Below, piece after piece: positions 15,980 to 23,065 of a stretch of 36,209 nt of DNA. This stretch comes from Rickettsiales bacterium (GTDB lineage: Bacteria > Pseudomonadota > Alphaproteobacteria > Rickettsiales > Deianiraeaceae): positions 1-36,209 of the forward strand of contig JAFSXL010000083.1 in NCBI GenBank assembly GCA_017444125.1, read 5' to 3'. Within the stretch, counting starts at the first letter, position 1, and each line of letters opens with the position of its first letter. The position numbers and the translations under genes are program-made. The notes under the pieces are model-generated. The model worked only from the letters and a program-made list of their open reading frames with translations. It was not told where the DNA came from and searched no databases.

Positions 15980-16927
15980 CTATTTTTTACCGTTCTTGAT
16001 GCTTGGTTTTCTTGTTCTTGCGGCCGCTGGTTTTCTGTAATTCCTTCTTGCTTTTTGTGCAGATGGTGTTGCGACTTTTATCACTTCTGACTCTCCGACA
16101 TTACTAAAAACCTCTTGTCTGTTCTCTCTCTTTGCATGGAAATGTTTCTTTTTGAAGTGAAAACGTTTTTTGAATTTTACGACATTATTAATCTTTCGCA
16201 GACCTTGGTTGTAGGAATAAATTGCAAATGGTATGGATGCGAGATAGAACATTGCCACAATGCATATCAACTTAGCTGGACTGATGAAAAATATGACACC
16301 CAGTGCGACAACGAATGCGGTGAATACGGTGTTTTTGATTGTGTTGAAGCCAATGCAATAACCTTTTGGCGAAAACCCTGGAATTGGTGCAACTAGCCAG
16401 AATGCGATTGCAACCGCGTATAATAGTGCGCTTGTTGGGTTATAGAAAAATGACAAATGGCTCGTTTCAAGAATTACTGGAACAAGCAGGACAAAAGCTC
16501 CGATTGGTGCCGGTAAACCAAAGAAAAACTTACTGCGGAGCGTTTTGATTTTTGGGTTGATGTTGCGGTTTGTTGCATCAACGTTAAAGCGCGCGAGACG
16601 AGTAATCATGCCTAATGGGAAAAGCATTAAAATGAAAAATGCCAACAGGTCATTTGCCCAGTTATAGCCGACAAAATAAATCATCATTGGTACAACTCCG
16701 AAGTTGAAGAAATCAGCTAAAGAGTCAAGTTCAACCCCGAATGCGCTGCTAACTTTTAACAAGCGAGCTGCGCGGCCGTCTGCTGCATCACATATTGCTG
16801 CTGCACAAACAAAACAAATTGCTGTTGATAAATCCTTTCCAGAAAAAACAAAAAACAGTGCTAACATTCCAAAAACCAAGCTTGCAAACGTGATTGCAGA
16901 TGGAATAATATATTTGATTTTACTCAT
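15980..16927 (-). CDS. pssA: CDP-diacylglycerol-serine O-phosphatidyltransferase
   Basis: This membrane enzyme makes phosphatidylserine, the precursor of phosphatidylethanolamine. The CDP-alcohol phosphatidyltransferase signature is complete: DG-xx-AR, eight residues, G, then D-xxx-D in DAADGRAARLLKVSSAFGVE followed by LDSLAD. Several hydrophobic segments (about 5-30, 75-110, 135-155, 165-190, 200-235) give the expected multi-span topology. The C-terminal 80 residues are strongly basic (KKRFHFKKKHFHAKR and TRKPSIKNGKK), a cytoplasmic tail longer than usual. The order pssA-acpS groups two lipid-synthesis steps in one operon. The ATG at 16927 has no clear Shine-Dalgarno. Confidence 0.93.
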   Translation of the reverse strand: MSKIKYIIPSAITFASLVFGMLALFFVFSGKDLSTAICFVCAAAICDAADGRAARLLKVSSAFGVELDSLADFFNFGVVPMMIYFVGYNWANDLLAFFILMLFPLGMITRLARFNVDATNRNINPKIKTLRSKFFFGLPAPIGAFVLLVPVILETSHLSFFYNPTSALLYAVAIAFWLVAPIPGFSPKGYCIGFNTIKNTVFTAFVVALGVIFFISPAKLICIVAMFYLASIPFAIYSYNQGLRKINNVVKFKKRFHFKKKHFHAKRENRQEVFSNVGESEVIKVATPSAQKARRNYRKPAAARTRKPSIKNGKK

Positions 16928-16980
16928 AGCAGTGAATGCTAAAAGTTAAAAAATAAAATGCAAATGTCATTGTGATTTCT

Positions 16981-17017
16981 GTGCAAACCGCGAGAGCGTG
17001 GTCCTGGGCGGCGTAAC
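16981..17017. repeat. Truncated GC-rich palindromic repeat
   Basis: About 37 bp matching one end of the palindrome family: TGCAAACCGCGAGAGCGTGG followed by GGCGGCGTAAC. The other arm is missing and the terminal GCGCAAC has changed to GCGTAAC. It looks like a decayed copy. It lies downstream of tRNA-Ala(GGC) and upstream of pssA. Confidence 0.7.
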
Positions 17018-17031
17018 ACTAAATGAGTGGA

Positions 17032-17108
17032 TGGTGGAACCATTGGGACTCGAACCCAAGACCTCTTCCATGCCATGGAAGCGTTCTAGCCAACTGAACT
17101 ATGATCCC
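17032..17108 (-). tRNA. tRNA-Ala (anticodon GGC), CCA encoded
   Basis: The minus strand folds into a full cloverleaf: acceptor GGGATCA with TGGTTCC, an anticodon loop ATGGCAT in a CTTCC/GGAAG stem, and T-arm TTGGGTTCGAGTCCCAA. The third acceptor pair is G3:U70, the alanine identity mark. The 3' CCA is encoded at 17032-17034. Confidence 0.95.
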
Positions 17109-17115
17109 TTGTCGG

Positions 17116-17144
17116 ATACTTATTTGCTTGGTTTTTATTGTCAA
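17116..17144 (-). promoter_or_regulatory. Likely promoter of tRNA-Ala(GGC)
   Basis: On the minus strand, TTGACA (17144-17139) lies 17 bases before AAGTAT (17121-17116), with the tRNA starting 8 bases later. The -35 lies in a short flank (TTGTCAAGATTG on the plus strand) that is repeated after the neighbouring small gene at 17386. Confidence 0.5.
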
Positions 17145-17150
17145 GATTGA

Positions 17151-17336
17151 TTAAATATCCATGCCTTTATCCAATTTTTGTGTATCTTCCATGCCAAGCC
17201 CGTTCATGCTGTTATTGACGCTCTTTTGTTTTTCCTCAAAATTTTTGAAGACATCGCGCGTATCTATTTGAACCCGCTTGTTTGCCAATTGTTCAATCAA
17301 ATTTGATGTTTGTTCGTTTGCATTTTGTTCTGACAT
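17151..17336 (-). CDS. Small hypothetical protein, member of a two-gene paralogous family
   Basis: This 61-residue acidic protein is a paralog of the one encoded at 17386-17595. Both start MSE, have a central segment TSNLIEQLANKRVQIDTRDV (here) corresponding to TNNLVSNFVRKPIQMNTASI (there), and end in Gly-(Met/Phe)-Asp-Ile. It has no membrane segment, no signal peptide and no cysteine. I do not recognise the family. A promoter, TTGACA-17-TACACT at 17379-17351, lies directly upstream. Its position close to the caspase-like paralog B, which is divergently transcribed, hints at a shared function, but only by neighbourhood. Confidence 0.7.
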   Translation of the reverse strand: MSEQNANEQTSNLIEQLANKRVQIDTRDVFKNFEEKQKSVNNSMNGLGMEDTQKLDKGMDI

Positions 17337-17350
17337 ATTTTTACTTAAAC

Positions 17351-17379
17351 AGTGTAAAATATTTTTTTATTGTTGTCAA
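17351..17379 (-). promoter_or_regulatory. Predicted promoter of the 61-residue gene
   Basis: On the minus strand, TTGACA (17379-17374), a 17-base spacer and TACACT (17356-17351) lead to the ATG at 17336. The -35 falls just after the stop of the upstream paralog, so each small gene appears to have its own promoter. Confidence 0.5.
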
Positions 17380-17385
17380 GATTGG

Positions 17386-17595
17386 TTAAATATCAAATCC
17401 TAAATCGCCTTTTTGTTTTGTCTCATCCTTTGAAGCTTTACTAAAATCATTGCAAGTTTCTTTTAGCTGATAGTGGCCATATATTGATGCTGTGTTCATC
17501 TGAATTGGTTTGCGAACAAAGTTGCTAACTAAATTGTTTGTTTTATCTGCATTAACACTTTGACTTCCTGTGCTTTGTCTGACTTCTTCTGACAT
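17386..17595 (-). CDS. Small hypothetical protein, second member of the paralogous family
   Basis: This 69-residue protein is related to its downstream neighbour at 17151-17336, with the shared centre and Gly-Phe-Asp-Ile end described there. It has a Ser/Thr/Gln-rich N-terminus (EEVRQSTGSQS) and a Lys-rich C-terminal third. Nothing suggests a membrane or secreted location by the classical route. The 3' flanks of both genes share TTGTCAAGATTG(A/G)TTAAATAT, so the duplication unit included the promoter of the following gene. It is transcribed divergently from caspase-like paralog B across a shared promoter region. The function is unknown. Confidence 0.7.
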   Translation of the reverse strand: MSEEVRQSTGSQSVNADKTNNLVSNFVRKPIQMNTASIYGHYQLKETCNDFSKASKDETKQKGDLGFDI

Positions 17596-17610
17596 ATATT
17601 CTACAAAAAT

Positions 17611-17659
17611 ATTATAATCTTTTTTTTTTGCTTGTCAAAAAAAATTTATTTGATAAATT
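17611..17659. promoter_or_regulatory. Divergent promoters sharing one -35 hexamer
   Basis: The hexamer TTGTCA at 17632-17637 reads TGACAA on the other strand, and the flanking base makes TTGACA on the minus strand. To the right, TAAATT (17654-17659) follows after 16 bases for the caspase-like gene. To the left, TATAAT (17616-17611) follows after 15 bases for the small gene. Polymerase could therefore serve only one direction at a time. Confidence 0.45.
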
Positions 17660-17677
17660 CTGATAGGTTTAGAATTT

Positions 17678-18922
17678 ATGTATACACAAAACAACAATAA
17701 AAACATATACCAGACAAACAACATCGTCAGCGACGATGAGTATATTAACAAACACGTTGCATGCATTGTTGTTGGTAATAACGAATTTTACGAAAAATAT
17801 CAACAAACCGCAAAGAAACAAAATAAAGATTTAGACCAATTGGTAGGAACAGATTTTTTGTTTGGTAAATATCTTAATTTTGAAACCAATGAAAAAGAAT
17901 GGCAAGACCAATTAGATGATTTGCGGAAGCAGTTAAGTAACAACAATCCTAAATTTGCAAATTTAAAAGAAATAAAGTTTGTTCTTGATGAGCATGGCGT
18001 AGAAGGCAATAATAGATTCTTGTCAGCAAACCCGCCGTATTATAATAAATCCAAAAGATTTCAACAGGTTGCACAAATAATCAACGCAAATTTCCTAAAC
18101 AAGAATAAAGATAACAAACTATATTTTACTAATCGTGCCTGTTATGGAACATATAATTTTCATGAGTGCAACAAAAAACATGACAGCGATACTCATAATA
18201 ATAATGGTTTTTATAGTAAAAATTTATATAACATCTTGTCAACAACATTTGGAAACAACGCACGGAAAGTATATTGTTCACAGTTAAAACCAGAAATTGG
18301 AATAAATCGTACAGGATCAATAAACCCAAATAGTAATCCATTTAGAAACGCCGCATCTTTGGCCCAATCTATTTTAATAGAACCATCCGCAATTCCAAAT
18401 TTTTTGGTGAATAAGGGTAAAGAGGATAAAAAAGAAGACACAGACTTAATCAAACAATACTGGTATGAAGGCATGAAGAATATCGATCCGAAAATAATTG
18501 AAGCTCCAGATTGCAAAATTTATTTTCCTCTCACTCAATATCGAGACGTTGTGCCGAATGCTCTTTGTCTCAAACCTAATGGACAAAAAGAGTATAGAGT
18601 AGATAGTAAAATATTCGAAAAGTACACTGGTTTACAAGGAAAAATTGCAAAAAATAAATTTCTCGGACGTCAGTATCTAACAACAGCGAACATATATCAT
18701 AATGATACACAAACAAAAAACATAATGAGTGCTAAGGCAAAGGAAATAATAAATAGTTATAACCAAGAACTCACCAAACAACGGAAAGAACAAGAAGCAC
18801 AAGCAAAAAAAGCATATATGAACGCGCAAGAGGAATACAGACGAAACCACATATCATGTAAAGAAGCAAACCATTATATGGCTTATCCGTTTCAATATGG
18901 CCCGTATAATATGTTCTCTTAA
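17678..18922 (+). CDS. Predicted caspase-like (clan CD) cysteine peptidase, paralog B
   Basis: This 414-residue paralog of the protein at 6399-7475 shares the same core: VACIVVGN (27-34), GKYLNF (63-68), IKFVLDEHG (99-107), FLNKNKDNKLYF (139-150) and RACYG (153-157). The candidate catalytic pair is His106 and Cys155, again 49 residues apart, each after a hydrophobic strand. EHGVEG recalls the caspase SHGEEG, and ACYG recalls ACRG. The N-terminus is Asn-rich and the last 80 residues form a Lys/Glu/Ala-rich helix (about 345-390) that is not seen in paralog A. No signal peptide or membrane segment is present. The fold is inferred from motif spacing and caspase comparison from memory; substrate and site of action are unknown. 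Confidence 0.6.
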   Translation: MYTQNNNKNIYQTNNIVSDDEYINKHVACIVVGNNEFYEKYQQTAKKQNKDLDQLVGTDFLFGKYLNFETNEKEWQDQLDDLRKQLSNNNPKFANLKEIKFVLDEHGVEGNNRFLSANPPYYNKSKRFQQVAQIINANFLNKNKDNKLYFTNRACYGTYNFHECNKKHDSDTHNNNGFYSKNLYNILSTTFGNNARKVYCSQLKPEIGINRTGSINPNSNPFRNAASLAQSILIEPSAIPNFLVNKGKEDKKEDTDLIKQYWYEGMKNIDPKIIEAPDCKIYFPLTQYRDVVPNALCLKPNGQKEYRVDSKIFEKYTGLQGKIAKNKFLGRQYLTTANIYHNDTQTKNIMSAKAKEIINSYNQELTKQRKEQEAQAKKAYMNAQEEYRRNHISCKEANHYMAYPFQYGPYNMFS

Positions 18923-19287
18923 AATCTCTTCACAACTCCCCTCACCCAATCTTCTCCGATGAGTTCAATCATTTTGTGGATACCAATACCATGCTGCGTT
19001 CCGATAATCATTGTGCGAAGGACAGGATAATATTCTTTCAGCTTTTTGCCATCTGCCGTGAGAATTGCCTTGAATGAGTTTTGGAAGTCCTTGTAGTCCA
19101 CTTTCTCCATGACCTGCTTGATGTAGGCTACTTTTTCTGCTGCGCCCTCGCCGTAGACAAGCTCTTTGTCAACAATTTCTCGGTTATCAAGGAACTTCTT
19201 AGCAACCTCTGCAATCTCATTGATAGTACGGTAGGCCTTCAACTCTGGCATAATTTTCAGTATTCTGTCTCGCTCTTGTGGTGTCAT
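18919..19287 (-). CDS. Stand-alone C-terminal domain of glutamyl-tRNA synthetase (gltX remnant or split domain)
   Basis: The 122 residues correspond to the anticodon-binding C-terminal domain of GltX. The end, PVLRTMIIGTQHGIGIHKMI followed by ELIGEDWVRGVVKRF, aligns with the family's PLRxALTG...GP.L...LxLLG pattern, and the helical start fits the region that opens with PELKxxRTxxELAE. The catalytic half with HIGH and KMSKS is absent, and the upstream 85 bases are AT-rich with no sign of it. The ORF has its own ATG at 19287 but no Shine-Dalgarno. Either the 5' two-thirds were deleted, leaving a pseudogene, or this is a free domain helping another synthetase. Its stop overlaps the stop region of the caspase-like gene, which converges on it. 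Confidence 0.6.
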   Translation of the reverse strand: MTPQERDRILKIMPELKAYRTINEIAEVAKKFLDNREIVDKELVYGEGAAEKVAYIKQVMEKVDYKDFQNSFKAILTADGKKLKEYYPVLRTMIIGTQHGIGIHKMIELIGEDWVRGVVKRF

Positions 19288-19375
19288 GGCATAATTGGTA
19301 AAATGCTTTTTTTTAAAAACAATTGCGTTTTTATAAATTTTTGGTATTGTTTGATTAGTTTAAAAGTTGTTTAAC

Positions 19376-19825
19376 ATGAAGAATGAAAAAAACTCAAAAT
19401 CAACAGAAGAACCAAAACACTTTTTGCAAGCATTAAGAGAAGCTATTGATAAGCAGATAGCAAATGACGATAATTTAAGTTTTAACACAGAAGATGAATT
19501 TGAAATGAAAAAAGAAGCCATTAATGATCCATCATACTATTGGAATATTGTTAAAAGTGAGTTGGATTCAACAGGCAATGTTGTTGGTGACGAAGAAAGA
19601 ATTAATGAAATAAAAGATGACAAGAAATTTAAATTAGAACAAGAGAAAAGAGTGAAACAAGGATTGCCAATGGAGGATTACTACCCAGATTTAGATATGA
19701 ATGTTAGAATTCGGACTCTACAACAAGATTTGTCAAACGAAAATGGTGCCAACAAAACCTTTGATCTTAACAGTGCATCGGAAGAAACATTACGCGAGCA
19801 AATAGGTTCACAAGGTGGTTTATAA
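19376..19825 (+). CDS. Hypothetical acidic protein
   Basis: I do not recognise this 149-residue protein. It is highly charged and acidic overall, with an Asn/Asp/Glu-rich composition, a helical stretch HFLQALREAIDKQIAN near the N-terminus and a motif-like PMEDYYPDLDMNVRIRTLQQ near residue 100. No membrane segment, signal peptide or cysteine is visible. I chose ATG 19376 over TTG 19367. It converges on pheT with 1 base between the stops. It sits in the block of lineage-specific genes with the caspase-like paralog and the small paralogous pair, so it may belong to that accessory set. Confidence 0.6.
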   Translation: MKNEKNSKSTEEPKHFLQALREAIDKQIANDDNLSFNTEDEFEMKKEAINDPSYYWNIVKSELDSTGNVVGDEERINEIKDDKKFKLEQEKRVKQGLPMEDYYPDLDMNVRIRTLQQDLSNENGANKTFDLNSASEETLREQIGSQGGL

Positions 19826-19826
19826 T

Positions 19827-22199
19827 TCACTTCCCATCCCTAACTTTTCCTCCTGTCTTTGTTTCAACGGCCTTGATGATTTTATCCATAACTGCATTGA
19901 CTTGCTCGGTGGTTATGTTCTCCTTTGGCTCAAAGATGTAGCGCAAAGCCACTGATTTCTGTCCCACAAGCGGCATTTGGTATATGTCAACAATCTTGAT
20001 GTCTGTCAGCATGTTGTCCTTGAAGGCACTCACCAGCTGGTTGGCCGTGATTGTCTCGTCTACCACAAACGCAATGTCCCTTACGATTGGCTGAATTGGA
20101 TTTTCAATGAACTGCTCGTGCTTTTGTTTGGCCTCTGGGAGAGTATCCGTGAAGAGCTCAAAAAAGCAAACTGGATGCTTGATTTCAAACTCCTTCAACA
20201 CAACTGGCGAGATTTCACCAAACGTTGCAATGGTTTTTTCTCCATCCTTGCCTTTGAGTTTAACATCAAAACTGCGTGTCGGGTGCACATATTTCTTGTC
20301 GCATTTGTCAATTTTCGTGCTTTTCAAGTTCACTTTATAGACATCCTCTAACAATTCAAAAAGTGTCTTTTTTGCATCAAAAATATCAAACTGACGCCCC
20401 TCTTTGAAGTGGTCGTTTGCAATCGCATGTCCGCAATAAACCGCAGCTACGGAGTTATGTTGACCGTCTTTTTGTGGCGCCGTGAAGAACATTCCCTCTT
20501 CAAAAAATGCAAGTTGATTTTCCAGCACCTGACTTTCATTGGTTTTTACTGCCTGCAACAGCGACACCAGCAGCGTTGGCCGCATGTAATTCAGCTCACT
20601 CGCAATCGGATTAGCAAGGCGCAAATCTGCATTGATGTCAGCGAACAGCGCGGCTTTTTTCTCATCACAGAAGGCCATTGACACTGTCTCCATCAGGCCA
20701 CTTCCTGCAAGAAATTTCTTGGCTTTCAACTTCTCCGCAAACTTGTTTTTTGTGAATGCAGTAGACAAATTTACATGCTCGCTTGGAATTTTGTCATATC
20801 CCTCAATGCGCCCGAGTTCCTCTGCAATGTCTGCTTCAATTTCAACATCATGTCTGAACCGTGGGACTTTTATTTTGATGACATCGGCGCCTTTGTCTGC
20901 AATTTCAAACTGCAATTTCTCCAAGATTTCCACAGTTCTGTCAGCAGAAATTTCAAATCCCAGCAGCTTTTTTGTTGTGGAGAGATGATAGTCAATCACT
21001 TTCTCATCCGCCAGCTTGCCATCGTATTCCACATTGCTTGCTTCACCGCCGCAGATTTCCAAAATCATCGCAGTTGCCTTGTCAAGCATCTCCCGTGTCA
21101 AATCTGGATTTATCCCGCGCTCATATCTAAATCTTGCATCGCTGACAATCTTCAACTCCTGCCCTCCAATGGTGATTGGCGTGGTTGGAAAATACGCGCA
21201 TTCCAACAGGATGTTCTTCGTGTCGGTCGTGGTCTTGCAGTCATCGCCACCCATAATTCCAGCAATACAGAGGTCATTCTGCTCATCGCTAACCATCAAA
21301 ATCTTGCTCTTGTCAAACTTGATTTCCTCACCTTTGAGTGTCTTGAAAGTGTCGCGCTTGGCGTAGTCCACAATGATTTTCTTGCCAATTTTGTCCGCAT
21401 CGTAAGAGTGCATTGGTTGGCCATATTCAAACATGATGTAGTTCAAAATGTTAACAATCACGCCATTGTCGCCGCAACCATTGAAAGCATTGCGTTTGAG
21501 GATGTATTTTGGCGTTGCAGCATTGGCATTTAGCCCTCTAATCTCGCGGCAGAAATACTGACAGTTGTCAATTTTTACTTCAACAGAGTGGCTATTTTTG
21601 ATTGTCTCCTTGACTTGCCCTTTGGCCACTGGTTTTAGCTCTCCAAACCCCGCAGCACTCAAATCTCGTGCAATACCATAAACACTGGTTGCGTCCCCGC
21701 GATTTGGCGTAATTGATACTTCAATAGGCATCTTGTCAAGTGCGTGGTAAGCTCTGACCCACGGGTCGCCCAGTTTGCAGTCAGATGGAAGTTCCATAAT
21801 GCCATCGTGGTCGTTGCCGATACCCATTTCGCGCTCGCTACACATCATGCCGCAGCTGTCAATTCCACGTATTTTTGACTTTTTAATCCTGAAATCGCCG
21901 TAGGGAATATATGCCCCGACATGTGCCAGAGCCACCTTGATGCCCTTCCTTGCGTTTGGTGCCCCACAAACTATTTGATGGACCTCTTTGCCATCATCCA
22001 CTTTGCATATATGTAAATGGTCGCTCTCTGGATGATTTTCACACTCAACAATTTCAGCTACTACTACTTTATCAAAAACACTCTCCGATGGAAGATCGTT
22101 TTCAACCTCCAACCCAATTTGATTTAGTTTTACAGCCACTTCCTCTGCGCTTTTTGTTGTATCCAAATGCTCTTTTAGCCACTCTAATGTGAATATCAT
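19827..22199 (-). CDS. pheT: Phenylalanine-tRNA ligase beta subunit
   Basis: PheT pairs with PheS to charge tRNA-Phe. The 790-residue protein shows the family layout: an N-terminal MIFTLEWLKEHLDTT, an OB-fold tRNA-binding domain (about 40-150, with ESDHLHICKVDDG and QIVCGAPNARKGIKVALAHV), the B3/B4 editing region with MPIEVSITPNRGDATSVYGI, B5, the catalytic-like domain, and the C-terminal anticodon-binding domain starting near PIVRDIAFVVDE. The length is normal and the frame intact. The usual partner pheS is not adjacent; the upstream neighbour is a palindrome and small membrane genes, so the pheST operon has been split. The ATG at 22199 has no obvious Shine-Dalgarno. Confidence 0.96.
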   Translation of the reverse strand: MIFTLEWLKEHLDTTKSAEEVAVKLNQIGLEVENDLPSESVFDKVVVAEIVECENHPESDHLHICKVDDGKEVHQIVCGAPNARKGIKVALAHVGAYIPYGDFRIKKSKIRGIDSCGMMCSEREMGIGNDHDGIMELPSDCKLGDPWVRAYHALDKMPIEVSITPNRGDATSVYGIARDLSAAGFGELKPVAKGQVKETIKNSHSVEVKIDNCQYFCREIRGLNANAATPKYILKRNAFNGCGDNGVIVNILNYIMFEYGQPMHSYDADKIGKKIIVDYAKRDTFKTLKGEEIKFDKSKILMVSDEQNDLCIAGIMGGDDCKTTTDTKNILLECAYFPTTPITIGGQELKIVSDARFRYERGINPDLTREMLDKATAMILEICGGEASNVEYDGKLADEKVIDYHLSTTKKLLGFEISADRTVEILEKLQFEIADKGADVIKIKVPRFRHDVEIEADIAEELGRIEGYDKIPSEHVNLSTAFTKNKFAEKLKAKKFLAGSGLMETVSMAFCDEKKAALFADINADLRLANPIASELNYMRPTLLVSLLQAVKTNESQVLENQLAFFEEGMFFTAPQKDGQHNSVAAVYCGHAIANDHFKEGRQFDIFDAKKTLFELLEDVYKVNLKSTKIDKCDKKYVHPTRSFDVKLKGKDGEKTIATFGEISPVVLKEFEIKHPVCFFELFTDTLPEAKQKHEQFIENPIQPIVRDIAFVVDETITANQLVSAFKDNMLTDIKIVDIYQMPLVGQKSVALRYIFEPKENITTEQVNAVMDKIIKAVETKTGGKVRDGK

Positions 22200-22242
22200 A
22201 TCAATCTAATTAGTCGTTAGTGTGGGATTTTTATTTTCAAGT

Positions 22243-22336
22243 GTTGCGCTGCCCGAGGCCACGCCCTCGCGGTTTGCAATCTCCTCGTTCCGCTACGCTC
22301 CACTTCGTCCAGCAAACCCGCTCCGCGCCGCGCAAC
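22243..22336. repeat. GC-rich palindromic repeat, long inner-arm type
   Basis: A 94-bp copy, inverted relative to those at 6291 and 35574. It has ends GTTGCGC and GCGCAAC, an inner GTTTGC/GCAAAC pair and the CAATCTCCTCGTTCCGCTAC-type loop. It lies between pheT and the small membrane protein genes, which are divergent. Confidence 0.9.
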
Positions 22337-22382
22337 GTACCTTTTTAACTTGACAATAACGCTTTTTATTTAATCATAAGGC

Positions 22383-22487
22383 ATGGGTGATTTAACTTTA
22401 TACTGGAACATTTGGGGAATTTGCATGGCGGTAGGACTGGGTTTAGCTGGTGTTTTTGCCGTTGTAAAATTTATTAGAAACAAATAA
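22383..22487 (+). CDS. Tiny single-span membrane protein (34 residues)
   Basis: ATG at 22383 opens a 34-codon frame starting MGDLTLYWNIWG, followed by a hydrophobic Ala/Gly/Val-rich span (about 12-29) and a basic end, KFIRNK. This pattern is that of a small single-span inner-membrane peptide with the positive end inside. AAGG lies just 1 base before the ATG, too close for a good Shine-Dalgarno. The next gene, another small membrane protein, starts 1 base after the stop, so the two are probably made together. It could be a toxin-like or regulatory membrane peptide; nothing allows a choice. Confidence 0.5.
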   Translation: MGDLTLYWNIWGICMAVGLGLAGVFAVVKFIRNK

Positions 22488-22488
22488 T

Positions 22489-22701
22489 ATGTATAGATTA
22501 TTCTTCAATTTAGCACAGTGTTTCAGCTTTTTGGGCGTCATCATTGCTTTGGTTAAGGACATTATCGGTACAGATGTATTATTTATTTTGGCCACTATTA
22601 TAGGCAGTTTAATAGTTCTCTTCATCTTTTTAATGATCTTCACTTACGAAAATGACGACAACAACTCAAACAGCGCCACTAAAATAAAGAAGCATTATTG
22701 A
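22489..22701 (+). CDS. Small two-span membrane protein
   Basis: This 70-residue protein has two hydrophobic spans, about residues 6-22 (FNLAQCFSFLGVIIALV) and 28-52 (TDVLFILATIIGSLIVLFIF and on), then a polar Asn/Lys-rich tail (ENDDNNSNSATKIKKHY). Size and topology recall holins and other small pore or accessory membrane proteins, but there is no specific match. It begins 1 base after the preceding 34-codon gene and ends 4 bases before a GC-rich palindrome that could serve as its terminator. Confidence 0.55.
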   Translation: MYRLFFNLAQCFSFLGVIIALVKDIIGTDVLFILATIIGSLIVLFIFLMIFTYENDDNNSNSATKIKKHY

Positions 22702-22705
22702 TGCT

Positions 22706-22804
22706 GTTGCGCTGCCCGAGGCCACGCCCTCGCGGTTTGGCTGCGCCTCGTTCCTCGTCGGCCAAACCCGCTTCGCACAGCGCAGCAAACCAGCACCGCG
22801 TAAC
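22706..22804. repeat. GC-rich palindromic repeat, short inner-arm type with altered end
   Basis: A 99-bp copy starting GTTGCGCTGCCCGAGGCCAC with the GTTTGGC/GCCAAAC inner stem, as in the copy at 4226. Its far end carries additional CAGCGCAGCAAACCAGC sequence before a diverged GCGTAAC, perhaps a fusion of two copies. It lies 4 bases after a small membrane protein gene. From 22807 to 23014 I see no gene. Confidence 0.85.
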
Positions 22805-23014
22805 AACACATTAATCCTTGCATTTTATCTTATTAAACGAACAATCGCCTGCCTCTGTGGTTCGTCAGATTTATAAAAGTAATTCTGAGTCTACAATTTT
22901 TAGTTATGTGTAGCGATCACTGCAATTTGAGCGGCGTCTCGGTTGTATATTGCAAAGTTTTATACCGCATGACCAGACAAATTTAAATCAACGGCTAACG
23001 GGGGCAACGTTTGG

Positions 23015-23042
23015 TTGACAAATTTTTATTTTTTGATAAAGT
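23015..23042 (+). promoter_or_regulatory. Predicted promoter of the lysine-rich hypothetical gene
   Basis: TTGACA (23015-23020), a 16-base T-rich spacer and TAAAGT (23037-23042) lie 23 bases before the ATG at 23066. The -35 is consensus and the -10 is moderate. Confidence 0.5.
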
Positions 23043-23065
23043 TTGATTGTTTTAATTAATGTACT

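Noticed and set aside
22807-23014. tmRNA or SRP RNA in the gene-free interval
   Set aside because: No tag-peptide reading frame, tRNA-like ends or SRP core motif could be found.
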